From NCBI GenBank assembly GCA_002422425.1, contig DIVG01000080.1, positions 1-52,072 of the forward strand: a stretch of DNA of 52,072 nucleotides. The letters run 5' to 3'. Positions 24,777 to 32,268 of the stretch are shown in pieces. A program made the translations under genes and the position numbers. The number at the start of each line of letters is the position of its first letter. The first letter of the stretch is position 1. The stretch is from Akkermansiaceae bacterium UBA6138. GTDB lineage: Bacteria > Verrucomicrobiota > Verrucomicrobiia > Verrucomicrobiales > DEV007. A model generated the notes under the pieces. The model had not been told where the DNA came from and searched no databases. It worked only from the letters and a program-made list of their open reading frames with translations.

Positions 24777-25901
24777 ATGTCGCCACGATTCCAGAGATTC
24801 CCCTACCTTTCCGCCGCGATTCTTTTCCTGCCGGTCAGTATGCTCGCAGGGACCGGTCTCACCCTCTGGGGAGTGTCGGCGCTTTTCTTCGCTCTGATTT
24901 GGTTTGCGATCGAGTTCGTCCGCTGGCTCATGCCCCCGGTCGGGCGAAAGGAACAAACCGACGCCCCCGCCCCGGAACCCGGGGGGGAAGCTGACGAGCC
25001 CCTCACCTCTCTTGTCTTTTTCCTTACCGAACCGCGAGCCGCCGATGAAATCGGGATACGCAGCTGTGTCTCAAACGCCCTCGGAATACGGTTTCAACCG
25101 CAAAACCCCGAGGCCGAGTATTTCGTGATCCCCTTTTCTCCGCCCGCGAAACGCCGCTCCGTTGATGGCGAAATCCGCCATTTCATGGTGAAAATTCCCG
25201 CCGGGCTTTTTGCCGTACTCGTCTCGGATCGTCCCTACATCGAGAACCCGAAACGCTTCGCCCGCGGCGCGATTCGAGACAAACGGCTGCGTCAAGCGGT
25301 GGGAAAACACGCCGCCTGGATCTCCGTCGATCTCATGGACGAAACGGGCGATCGCGAGCATAGCAGCGAAGCCTACTGCGTCATCGGGCGCATTATCGCC
25401 GCGATGGCAGGTCCCGACTGCCTTGCCATCTACTGCCCTGAACTGCAGCGTTGCAACGAGTTCGACCCAGGCCTGCTCGAGCCTCTCTGCGGAGACGATC
25501 CTTTGAGCCTTTTCGACGAGCCCACCTTCGAACCCGTCATCGAGATCTCCGATAACAATCCGCGCATGGCTGACGCCGTCAGGGAGGCGACGACGCGTTG
25601 GCCGGAGTTTGTTGGCGCCTACCGCCAGGCCGGCCCGGGAGAAAAAGAGCGCTTCATTGCCAAAGCCGAGTTTCGCGAAGAGAGGAAGTCGGAATACATG
25701 TGGGTAACCGTGCTGGAGATCAGCCCAACGGAAGTAACCGGTGTCCTCATCAACGACCCGCACGAGCTCATCGACGTGCATCGCGGTGCCACCGTGACTT
25801 TTACACTGGATCGCCTCAATGACTGGATCTACCCAGGCCCCGGCGGCTTGCCCATCGGCGGTTTCACCCTCGATGTGCTCGCCGACAGTGGCGAAGAGTG
25901 A
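24777..25901 (+). CDS. membrane-anchored protein with C-terminal DUF2314 domain
   Basis: 374 aa. A hydrophobic hairpin at the N-terminus (residues about 8-45: LSAAILFLPVSMLAGTGLTL then ALFFALIWFAIEF) is followed by a soluble region. The last 90 residues match DUF2314 (YegJ type): AKAEFREERKSEYMWVTV, VTGVLINDPHEL and LDRLNDWIY. DUF2314 has no known function. The middle region (DLMDETGDREHSSEAYCVI) has the look of a second uncharacterised domain. Confidence 0.75.
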   Translation: MSPRFQRFPYLSAAILFLPVSMLAGTGLTLWGVSALFFALIWFAIEFVRWLMPPVGRKEQTDAPAPEPGGEADEPLTSLVFFLTEPRAADEIGIRSCVSNALGIRFQPQNPEAEYFVIPFSPPAKRRSVDGEIRHFMVKIPAGLFAVLVSDRPYIENPKRFARGAIRDKRLRQAVGKHAAWISVDLMDETGDREHSSEAYCVIGRIIAAMAGPDCLAIYCPELQRCNEFDPGLLEPLCGDDPLSLFDEPTFEPVIEISDNNPRMADAVREATTRWPEFVGAYRQAGPGEKERFIAKAEFREERKSEYMWVTVLEISPTEVTGVLINDPHELIDVHRGATVTFTLDRLNDWIYPGPGGLPIGGFTLDVLADSGEE

Positions 25902-25913
25902 ACGGAGCTCCCG

Positions 25914-27278
25914 TTAAAGTGACCAGCCCTCCCGGTAACTGTGCCGCACCAGTTTATCCGCCGCCTCGTTGCCCGTCGTCATCGTCTCGGGATCCCAGGT
26001 CAACTCCGTGCCGACGCCGAGGAGGGAACCGATCGTGCCAAGCAGGAGCGTCTCCGTAAGCGGCACCGCGACATCGAAGTTCGACTTCGCTCGCGACGGG
26101 TCGCCCTTTTGAATCGCCTCGATCCACTCGACATAGTGACCGGGGGAACGTTCCATCGTCTTGGGCGGTGCCACAAATTGCTCAAACGCCGCGTCGATGA
26201 TAGTAGGGTTGCCGCCGTGGCTGCCGTGCATCATGTGATGCTCGCTGCCGAGGTAAACACAGCCATTGTCCGGAACCTGCTGGTCCTCGCGCATTCCCCC
26301 GGGACGGGGAATTTTATACTGCCCGTCGAGCCACTGCAGTTTGACCGGGCCGCGCCCGTCTCCGGCGGCGAATTCATAGTTGATGATGCAGGACCCCGGG
26401 TGCGAGTCCCTCTCCGCCCCTGGCACCTTGCGATCCGCCTTCTCAACCGAGACCTTCGTGGGCAAACCGAGGTTCAGTGCCCACATCGGGTGGTCGATAA
26501 TATGAGCCCCCATGTCACCGAGCGCACCGGTGCCGTAGTCGAGAAATCCGCGCCATTTGAAGGGAACGATCTGACTGCTGAACGGTTTCTCCGGGGCGGG
26601 CCCAAGCCAGAGGTCCCAGTTGAGCGTCTCCGGAACCGGTTCACCCGCCGGACGCACCAGATCCTGCGGCCAGACGGGGCGGTTCGTGCGGCAATAGACT
26701 TGCGAGACCTCGCCGAGAGCCCCCGACTGGATGTACTCGTTCGTGAGACGAGCTCCTTCATTGGCGTGGCCGGTATTTCCCATCTGAGTGCAGACACCCG
26801 CTTCGCGGGCGGCCTTGTGGAGCGCGCGGGCCTCGGAAATCGTGAGGGTGAGCGGCTTCTCAACATAGACGTGCTTGCCCATCTTCAACGCCGCCATCGT
26901 CGAGACAGCGTGAAGGTGGTCGGGAGTCGAAACGACGACCGCATCAATCTTGTCGCCCTCTTTCTCCAACATCTCCCGCCAGTCCACGTAAACCCTGGCC
27001 TCGGGGTATTTGGTGTAGACCCCTGCCGCACGCGCACTGTCCACATCACACAAGGCGTAAATGTTCTGCCCCGCCGCAGCACAGCCGTCGATGTTCGCGG
27101 CGGCACGACCGCCGGCACCGACAAAGGCGATATTCAGTTTGCCGTTTACTCCGCCCCTGCTCTGAGCCTTAACGAAGCCGGAGAGAATGTTGAGAGAAGC
27201 GAACGCACCGACGCCGGTGCCCAGGAAACGACGGCGTGAAGTAATGAGAGACCCGTTAGATTGCATGACATCTGTCAT
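25914..27278 (-). CDS. Gfo/Idh/MocA family oxidoreductase with TAT signal
   Basis: 454 aa. The TAT motif SRRRFLG at residues 14-20 is followed by a hydrophobic stretch ending in AQS, so the folded protein is probably exported. The NAD-binding Rossmann core is IAFVGAGGRAAANI. The characteristic loops are VVVSTPDHLH and VYVEKPLTL, whose Lys is conserved, with the central TQMGNTGH and a C-terminal dehydrogenase-like fold. Families like this act on sugars, myo-inositol or glycosides; exported members are very common in Planctomycetota and Verrucomicrobiota. The substrate is unknown. It converges with the DUF2314 gene. Confidence 0.9.
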   Translation of the reverse strand: MTDVMQSNGSLITSRRRFLGTGVGAFASLNILSGFVKAQSRGGVNGKLNIAFVGAGGRAAANIDGCAAAGQNIYALCDVDSARAAGVYTKYPEARVYVDWREMLEKEGDKIDAVVVSTPDHLHAVSTMAALKMGKHVYVEKPLTLTISEARALHKAAREAGVCTQMGNTGHANEGARLTNEYIQSGALGEVSQVYCRTNRPVWPQDLVRPAGEPVPETLNWDLWLGPAPEKPFSSQIVPFKWRGFLDYGTGALGDMGAHIIDHPMWALNLGLPTKVSVEKADRKVPGAERDSHPGSCIINYEFAAGDGRGPVKLQWLDGQYKIPRPGGMREDQQVPDNGCVYLGSEHHMMHGSHGGNPTIIDAAFEQFVAPPKTMERSPGHYVEWIEAIQKGDPSRAKSNFDVAVPLTETLLLGTIGSLLGVGTELTWDPETMTTGNEAADKLVRHSYREGWSL

Positions 27279-27432
27279 ACTCTGAAATCACAGAAAAAGT
27301 CAAGCGCCGGGAGAAATTCGATTTAACTCTGGAGAGACCGCCGGCGGAAGATGAAAACAGGCACACTTCCTCCGTGGATCACCGGGGCCCGGGGCCGGCC
27401 TGCCCGACAGCCTTAAAGGCGGGGAGCATCAA

Positions 27433-27903
27433 TCACCAGCCCAGTATCCGCCCGATCGCACTTCGCACCGCCGTTTCAAGGACGGCAGCTTCACCGTGCG
27501 ATACGGGAATACCGACTTTGCGGAGCGTTTTTTCCTTTGTCTCCTGCCGGGAAAGGCTCATCAGGTAGGGGGCGCGATCGGGATCAGTCTGATAGGTAAG
27601 CTCAAAGGCGCTGTTAGCCCGCTCGGACTGGTGGAAGAGCTTCGTCTGAGACTGCCGCCCCTGCAGGGTCGCGAGGACGTTCCCCAGGTCGGCCAGGGCC
27701 CACTTCATCGTGATTTTATTCTCCCAGTCAAACTGCTTATCTCCGGACTGCGAAGCGGCATCGACAAAGACACACGCTTTTTCACGGTTCCACTCGAATC
27801 GGATGACCCCGCCACTGCCGCGACGGTTCGGCTTGTAAATGGGATAGTCAACGCTCCCCCTGTCGCCGGATTCGCTCTCGGAATCTCTGGTCTTCGTGCT
27901 CAT
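27433..27903 (-). CDS. Whirly-like putative single-stranded DNA-binding protein
   Basis: 156 aa from the ATG at 27903 (MSTKTRDSES). The core resembles the Whirly fold of plant and MRP-type ssDNA/RNA-binding proteins. It starts YKPNRRGSGG, followed by a beta strand (VIRFEW) and KQFDWENKITMKWALADLGNV, which parallels the Whirly RQYDW...FSLSVTEIGSL element. It ends IPVSHGEAAVLETAVR and ILGW, matching the family's IPVTKAEFAVL...LLGW end. The N-terminal 20 residues are charged and probably disordered. The proposed role is ssDNA or RNA binding (inference from fold-level similarity). Confidence 0.6.
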   Translation of the reverse strand: MSTKTRDSESESGDRGSVDYPIYKPNRRGSGGVIRFEWNREKACVFVDAASQSGDKQFDWENKITMKWALADLGNVLATLQGRQSQTKLFHQSERANSAFELTYQTDPDRAPYLMSLSRQETKEKTLRKVGIPVSHGEAAVLETAVRSAIGRILGW

Positions 27904-28123
27904 ATCAGGAACGAGATAAAAGGATATCGCAAAAAATGGCAAGTTTGCTTTCGGAAAAGTGTGATCTTTTGAGTATGATTTCGATTATGTCGAAGTTCTT
28001 CCCCCATCTCATCGTCCTGCCCCTTCCCTTCTCCTGCGCCCTCGCCCAACTGATCTTCACGCCGCAGACCGCACCTCCGGCGAGCGAAAAGCGCCGACGT
28101 GTGCGACGCTCCATGCCTGCTCC

Positions 28124-28320
28124 ATGAACATCCTCCTCACCGGCACCCGCGCCCCCGCGCCCCCGCGACCCTCGATCTCGCCAGACGCCTCTGGCGCGAA
28201 GGGCATCGCGTCATCGGGGCGGATTCTCTGAAACATCCGCTCGGATCATTCTCGAAAGCCTTTGCCGCGCATCATCGTATTCCCTCGGCTCGATTTGAGC
28301 GGGCGGACTTCGAGGAACCA
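28124..28320 (+). pseudogene. frameshifted fragment of an ATP-grasp-type protein
   Basis: The start MNILLTGTRAP is in one frame, and the continuation APATLDLARRLWREGHRV plus GADSLKHPLGSFSKAFAAHH and RIPSARFERADF is in another. Joined, it resembles the N-terminus of ATP-grasp (carbamoyl-phosphate-synthase-like) proteins. The break coincides with a tandem 8 bp duplication, GCCCCCGC twice (28151-28166). Removing one copy restores the frame. Homology ends near 28320, so the gene is also truncated. It fills most of the 27904-28413 gap; another short frame (27987-28127) in that gap has a signal-like start but no family. Confidence 0.6.
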
Positions 28321-28413
28321 CTATGTGACCTCTGTCTCTCTAATCGCGCCAATTTTTGCATTTCCATTTTTAGCCGGACTTGCTAGGTTCCCCACTTTGC
28401 TTTTGCCCTCTCC

Positions 28414-30360
28414 ATGAGTAACAACATCGAATCGCTCCAGAAAGAAGACCGGATTTTCACTCCGCCCGCTTCGTTTTCCGCCAATGCTCACGTGAAATCG
28501 ATGGAGGAATACGAGGCCATCCATCGACGCTCAATCGAGAATCCTGAAGCCTGGTGGAGCGGGCAGGCCTCGGAACTCTCGTGGCAGCGCCCCTGGGACA
28601 CCGTCCTCGACTGGTCCGACGCCCCTTTTGCAAAGTGGTTCGTCGGCGGCAAGCTAAACGCTTCGGAAAACTGCCTCGATCGCCATGTCGCGGCGGGCAA
28701 GGGCGACCAGGTGGCCATCCATTGGGTAGGCGAACCCGGGGAGACGCGGGATCTCACTTTTTCAGAACTCCTTGCGGAGACCTCCCGTTTCGCCAACGCC
28801 CTCAGGACGGAGGGGATCAACCCTGGCGACCGGGTTCTCATTTACATGCCGATGGTACCTGAAGCGGCGATCGCGATGCTCGCCTGCGCACGGATCGGAG
28901 CGGTCCACTCGGTGGTCTTCGGCGGCTTTTCCGCCACATCGATCAAGGACAGGCTTGAGGATTCCGAGGCAAGGGCGGTCATCACCGCCGATGGCGGCTG
29001 GCGTCGCGGCAGCATCGTGCCGCTCAAGGCGAATGTCGACGAGGCGCTGAAGGCCTACGACAAGGTGGAAAAGGTTTTTGTTCTTAACCGATGCGGCAAT
29101 GACGTCACGATGACGTCCGGACGGGATCTCTGGTGGCATGAGGCGACCGCCGCTGAGTCGGACCAGTGCCCCCCCGAGGGCTTCGATGCCGAACACCCCC
29201 TCTTCATTCTTTACACGTCGGGCTCGACTGGAAAACCCAAGGGCATTCTCCACACCACGGGCGGGTATCTGACCGGAACTTATTCCACCTTCAAATACAT
29301 TTTCGACCACCAGCCCGGGGACATCTACTGGTGCACTGCCGATGTCGGCTGGATCACGGGCCACAGTTACATCGTCTACGGCCCGATGGCGAACGGGGCG
29401 ACCCAGGTGATGTATGAGGGCGCTCCGAACTTCCCGGACTGGGATCGCTTCTGGAAGATCATCTCGGACTACAAGGTTACCATTTTCTACACCGCCCCGA
29501 CGGCAATCCGCGCGTTTATCAAGGCCGGGGATCACCATGTCGAGAAGCACGACCTCAGTTCGCTGCGTCTCCTCGGCACCGTGGGTGAACCGATCAATCC
29601 CGAAGCGTGGATGTGGTATCACCACAAAATCGGCGGTGGTCGCTGCCCCATCGTTGACACGTGGTGGCAAACCGAGACCGGCGCTATCATGATCTCTCCC
29701 CTTCCCGGCGCGACACCGACTACCCCGGGCACCGCGACCCGTCCCTTCTTTGGCATCGATGCGGCCATTCTCGACGAGACCGGGAACGAGTGCGGCCCGA
29801 ACGAGGGCGGCAAGCTGGTCATCCGCAAACCCTGGCCCAGCATGCTGCGGACGATCTACAAGGACCCCGCACGTTTTAAGGAAACCTACTGGAGCGAATA
29901 CGAGGGGGTCTACCTCGCGGGGGACGGTGCCCGCACCGACGAACACCACTATTTCTGGATCGTCGGGCGTCTCGACGATGTCCTCAACGTTTCCGGTCAC
30001 CGCCTCGGCACCGCTGAAGTGGAAAGCGCTCTCGTCTCGCACGAAGCCGTCGCCGAAGCCGCCGTGGTAGGACGCCCCCACGAGATCAAGGGCCAGGCGG
30101 TCGTCGCTTTTGTTACCTTGAAGACCGGCATCGAGCCCGGCGACGATCTCGCAAAGGAACTCCGCAATCACGTCGGCAACGAAATCGGAGCGATCGCCAA
30201 ACCGGATGACATCCGCTTCACCCAGATGCTTCCGAAAACCCGCAGCGGAAAAATCATGCGGCGTCTCCTCAAAGAAATCGTCTCGGGCGGAGAGGTAAAG
30301 GGCGACACTTCAACGCTGGAGGACTTCAACGTCGTCGCCAGCCTCCAGAAAGAGGAATAG
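28414..30360 (+). CDS. acs: acetyl-CoA synthetase
   Basis: 648 aa, AMP-forming acetate-CoA ligase, cytoplasmic. The adenylate motif is ILYTSGSTGKPKG, and other signatures are DVGWITGHSYIVYGP, VDTWWQTETGAIMI and WIVGRLDDVLNVSGHRLGTAE. The C-terminal PKTRSGKIMRR contains the Lys that is acetylated as a control in many homologues (family knowledge). Length is normal. It lets the cell activate acetate. Confidence 0.97.
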   Translation: MSNNIESLQKEDRIFTPPASFSANAHVKSMEEYEAIHRRSIENPEAWWSGQASELSWQRPWDTVLDWSDAPFAKWFVGGKLNASENCLDRHVAAGKGDQVAIHWVGEPGETRDLTFSELLAETSRFANALRTEGINPGDRVLIYMPMVPEAAIAMLACARIGAVHSVVFGGFSATSIKDRLEDSEARAVITADGGWRRGSIVPLKANVDEALKAYDKVEKVFVLNRCGNDVTMTSGRDLWWHEATAAESDQCPPEGFDAEHPLFILYTSGSTGKPKGILHTTGGYLTGTYSTFKYIFDHQPGDIYWCTADVGWITGHSYIVYGPMANGATQVMYEGAPNFPDWDRFWKIISDYKVTIFYTAPTAIRAFIKAGDHHVEKHDLSSLRLLGTVGEPINPEAWMWYHHKIGGGRCPIVDTWWQTETGAIMISPLPGATPTTPGTATRPFFGIDAAILDETGNECGPNEGGKLVIRKPWPSMLRTIYKDPARFKETYWSEYEGVYLAGDGARTDEHHYFWIVGRLDDVLNVSGHRLGTAEVESALVSHEAVAEAAVVGRPHEIKGQAVVAFVTLKTGIEPGDDLAKELRNHVGNEIGAIAKPDDIRFTQMLPKTRSGKIMRRLLKEIVSGGEVKGDTSTLEDFNVVASLQKEE

Positions 30361-30514
30361 AACCGGGGGGGGGCGGAGCGAACTTCCCCTTCCCTTATTT
30401 ATTCGGCAAACTTAACTATTCTCTCTCTTGACGAATCGGCCTAAACCTCCTACTTTCCGTGCCTTGCGCCCCGCTCGGGCGTTTATTGATTCCTGAAACC
30501 CACTACTTTTTACC

Positions 30515-30751
30515 ATGCCCGAAGTTGATATCAAAAAAGGCGAGCCCATCGATCGCGCTCTCAAACGTCTCAAAAGCAAAATGGAGACAGAGGGGATCAT
30601 GGACGAAATGCGCCGCCTCCGCTCTTTCGAAACTCCCGCCCAGAAGACCAAGCGTAAAGCCCGCTCCAACGCCAAGCGCAACAAGAACAAGTTCCGGTTC
30701 ACCCTCAGAACCAGCGCCAACGCCTCCTCGTCCCATTCCGACGAAGATTGA
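30515..30751 (+). CDS. rpsU: 30S ribosomal protein S21
   Basis: 78 aa. The conserved start MPEVDIKKGEPIDRALKRL and the Lys/Arg-rich middle match bS21. The C-terminus is extended with a Ser/Asp-rich tail (SSSHSDED). It stands alone after acs, with a terminator behind it. Confidence 0.93.
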   Translation: MPEVDIKKGEPIDRALKRLKSKMETEGIMDEMRRLRSFETPAQKTKRKARSNAKRNKNKFRFTLRTSANASSSHSDED

Positions 30752-30785
30752 GATTCAAAGTTCCGCCCGGTTTCAGGATTGAGAA

Positions 30786-30811
30786 GGCTGCCAGTGATGG
30801 CGGTCTTTTTT
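30786..30811 (+). terminator. intrinsic terminator after rpsU
   Basis: A 7 bp stem, GGCTGCC with GGCGGTC (two G-T pairs), and a 6 nt loop, followed by TTTTTT. It ends the rpsU transcript just before the convergent Roadblock gene. Confidence 0.75.
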
Positions 30812-30815
30812 ATTG

Positions 30816-31196
30816 TCAGGCGAGAGCGGATTGCCCGGCGACCCACGCCTCGACCAGCACGTTCATCGCGTAATCTTTCAGTAAAGCGGCACAGGTATTG
30901 GCCACGGCATCGACTTCCGCTACTTGATGGTGAAGGATCACGAGCCGGAACTCTCCCTGCATCTGCAGGAAGACATTCCCGCCGTCGTAGCCGAAGGAGA
31001 GCTGATCGGGCCGGCGCCCGTCCTGCCTGAAATAGTTGGCGATATCATCAAGAAGCGCAACCAACCCGGCGACCCGCGAAGCGGGAATGGTCGTATCCTC
31101 ATAAATAACCCCGTTGCCCTGAGCGAGAATCACTCCAAAGACCGATCCTGACTGCCGAATCGCCCCGAGGGCGGCTTCAAAACTCTGCGGGCTCAT
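30816..31196 (-). CDS. Roadblock/LC7-like protein
   Basis: 126 aa from the ATG at 31196. The pattern fits the Roadblock/LC7 fold: helix SFEAALGAIRQSGSVFGVIL, a central helix (RVAGLVALLDDIANYF), then strands and a terminal helix with CAALLKDYAMNVLVEAWV. Roadblock proteins commonly pair with small GTPases or regulate them; no MglA-type GTPase is visible here. The start overlaps the stop of the gene at 31193-31546 (ATGA), so the two are translated together. Confidence 0.55.
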   Translation of the reverse strand: MSPQSFEAALGAIRQSGSVFGVILAQGNGVIYEDTTIPASRVAGLVALLDDIANYFRQDGRRPDQLSFGYDGGNVFLQMQGEFRLVILHHQVAEVDAVANTCAALLKDYAMNVLVEAWVAGQSALA

Positions 31197-31546
31197 GAGA
31201 CGACCTCCTCCCGCAAAGCTCCGATAAAGGTAGTAAACGGCATGCGACGATTGACGATCGCACCGGTGACGACGGAAGGGACGGTTTTCGTCGTCGGATC
31301 GCAATAAAATCCGGTTGTTTCGTCGCCCTCATGGAAAACGGCGTGAGAAGGCGCATTCATCCCGAGTTTTTCGCCGAGAAGCAGGGAACACTCCTGAAGA
31401 ACCATGAGATGTGCGGCAAAACGGCGTGCATCCTCGGAACCGGTGTGGCCCTTGACAGAGTCGCTACCGGCGTGGAAAAAGCGCAAACTCCGGCTCGCGA
31501 GAGCCTCCCTGAGAGCTTCATTCATTTTTTCCCGGGGTCCGTCCAT
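31193..31546 (-). CDS. small protein coupled to the Roadblock-like gene
   Basis: 117 aa starting at the ATG at 31546 (MDGPREKMNEALRE), with FFHAGSDSVKGHTG, a long helix around ARRFAAHLMVLQECSLLLGE, and VVTGAIVNRRMPF near the C-terminus. I do not recognise the family. It overlaps the Roadblock-like start by 4 bp, so the products are likely made in step and may form a complex. A hairpin (31556-31577) lies just upstream of its start. Confidence 0.55.
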   Translation of the reverse strand: MDGPREKMNEALREALASRSLRFFHAGSDSVKGHTGSEDARRFAAHLMVLQECSLLLGEKLGMNAPSHAVFHEGDETTGFYCDPTTKTVPSVVTGAIVNRRMPFTTFIGALREEVVS

Positions 31547-31555
31547 GATCTAACG

Positions 31556-31600
31556 CCACCCCATTGCAGAGGGGTGGGGTATTCTACCCGATGCCTCTGC
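31556..31600. promoter_or_regulatory. two overlapping alternative hairpins between divergent genes
   Basis: CCACCCC (31556-31562) pairs with GGGGTGG (31571-31577). GCAGAGG (31567-31573) can instead pair with CCTCTGC (31594-31600), with a small inner GGGT/ACCC stem. The two cannot form together. The element lies upstream of pgsA (start 31654) and of the Roadblock pair on the other strand. Confidence 0.35.
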
Positions 31601-31653
31601 CTTGTCGAATCATTAGACTTCCGCTACCCGTTTTGGCGTGTAGACTACCGGGC

Positions 31654-32268
31654 ATGACGCTCGCCAACAAAATTACGGTCACCCGGCTTCTCCTGATCCC
31701 GTTGTTCATCATCTTCGCCGCCTACTACAGTGCAAGCATCTCGGCCGGTCAGGAGAACGTGGCCTACCGCATCGCTGCTCTTGTCATCTTTGCGGTGGCC
31801 TCTCTCAGCGATGCGGTGGACGGCTACATCGCCCGTCATTTCAATCAAAGCACTCCTCTCGGCCGGTTCCTCGATCCGGTGGCGGACAAGCTCCTGCTCC
31901 TTTCGGGAGTGGTGACCCTGAGCGTGACAAACTGGCATGCCGGGCTCCCGATCTGGTTTGCGGGGCTCGTCATCGCGCGGGACATTATCATCTCGGTAGG
32001 GGTGCTCATCATTCACCTGACCAACGGAAAAGCGCGGGTCAAACCGGTCATCACCGGGAAAATTTGCACTTTCCTACAGTTAAGTTGCGTCTGCTGGGTT
32101 TTAATCGACTTTTGGAGCATCAATTCCCGCCCCTGGCCTCTCGAGGTGTTGATTTACCTCGCTGCGGCGCTGACCCTGATCACCGGGTATCAGTATCTCC
32201 GGGATGGTATTCACCAGTTAAGAGAGTCAGGGCACACCCATCCCGATCCCAATGTCCCGAAAACGTAA
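31654..32268 (+). CDS. pgsA: CDP-alcohol phosphatidyltransferase family protein
   Basis: 204 aa from the ATG at 31654 (MTLANKITVTRLL). It has four or five membrane helices. The CDP-alcohol signature D(x)2DG(x)2AR(x)nG(x)3D(x)3D is visible in LSDAVDGYIARH and LGRFLDPVADK. The size and motif suit phosphatidylglycerophosphate synthase (CDP-diacylglycerol plus glycerol-3-phosphate), but related cardiolipin or inositol enzymes are possible. The 3' end overlaps der by 17 bp, suggesting translational coupling. Confidence 0.85.
   Translation: MTLANKITVTRLLLIPLFIIFAAYYSASISAGQENVAYRIAALVIFAVASLSDAVDGYIARHFNQSTPLGRFLDPVADKLLLLSGVVTLSVTNWHAGLPIWFAGLVIARDIIISVGVLIIHLTNGKARVKPVITGKICTFLQLSCVCWVLIDFWSINSRPWPLEVLIYLAAALTLITGYQYLRDGIHQLRESGHTHPDPNVPKT

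Noticed and set aside
25897..25915. Short inverted repeat AACGG/CCGTT between convergent genes as a terminator
   Set aside because: The stem is only 5 bp with no T run.
25941..27239. 432-codon plus-strand frame
   Set aside because: Antisense to the Gfo/Idh/MocA gene with intact motifs.
28762..30171. 469-codon minus-strand frame
   Set aside because: Antisense to acs, which is complete.
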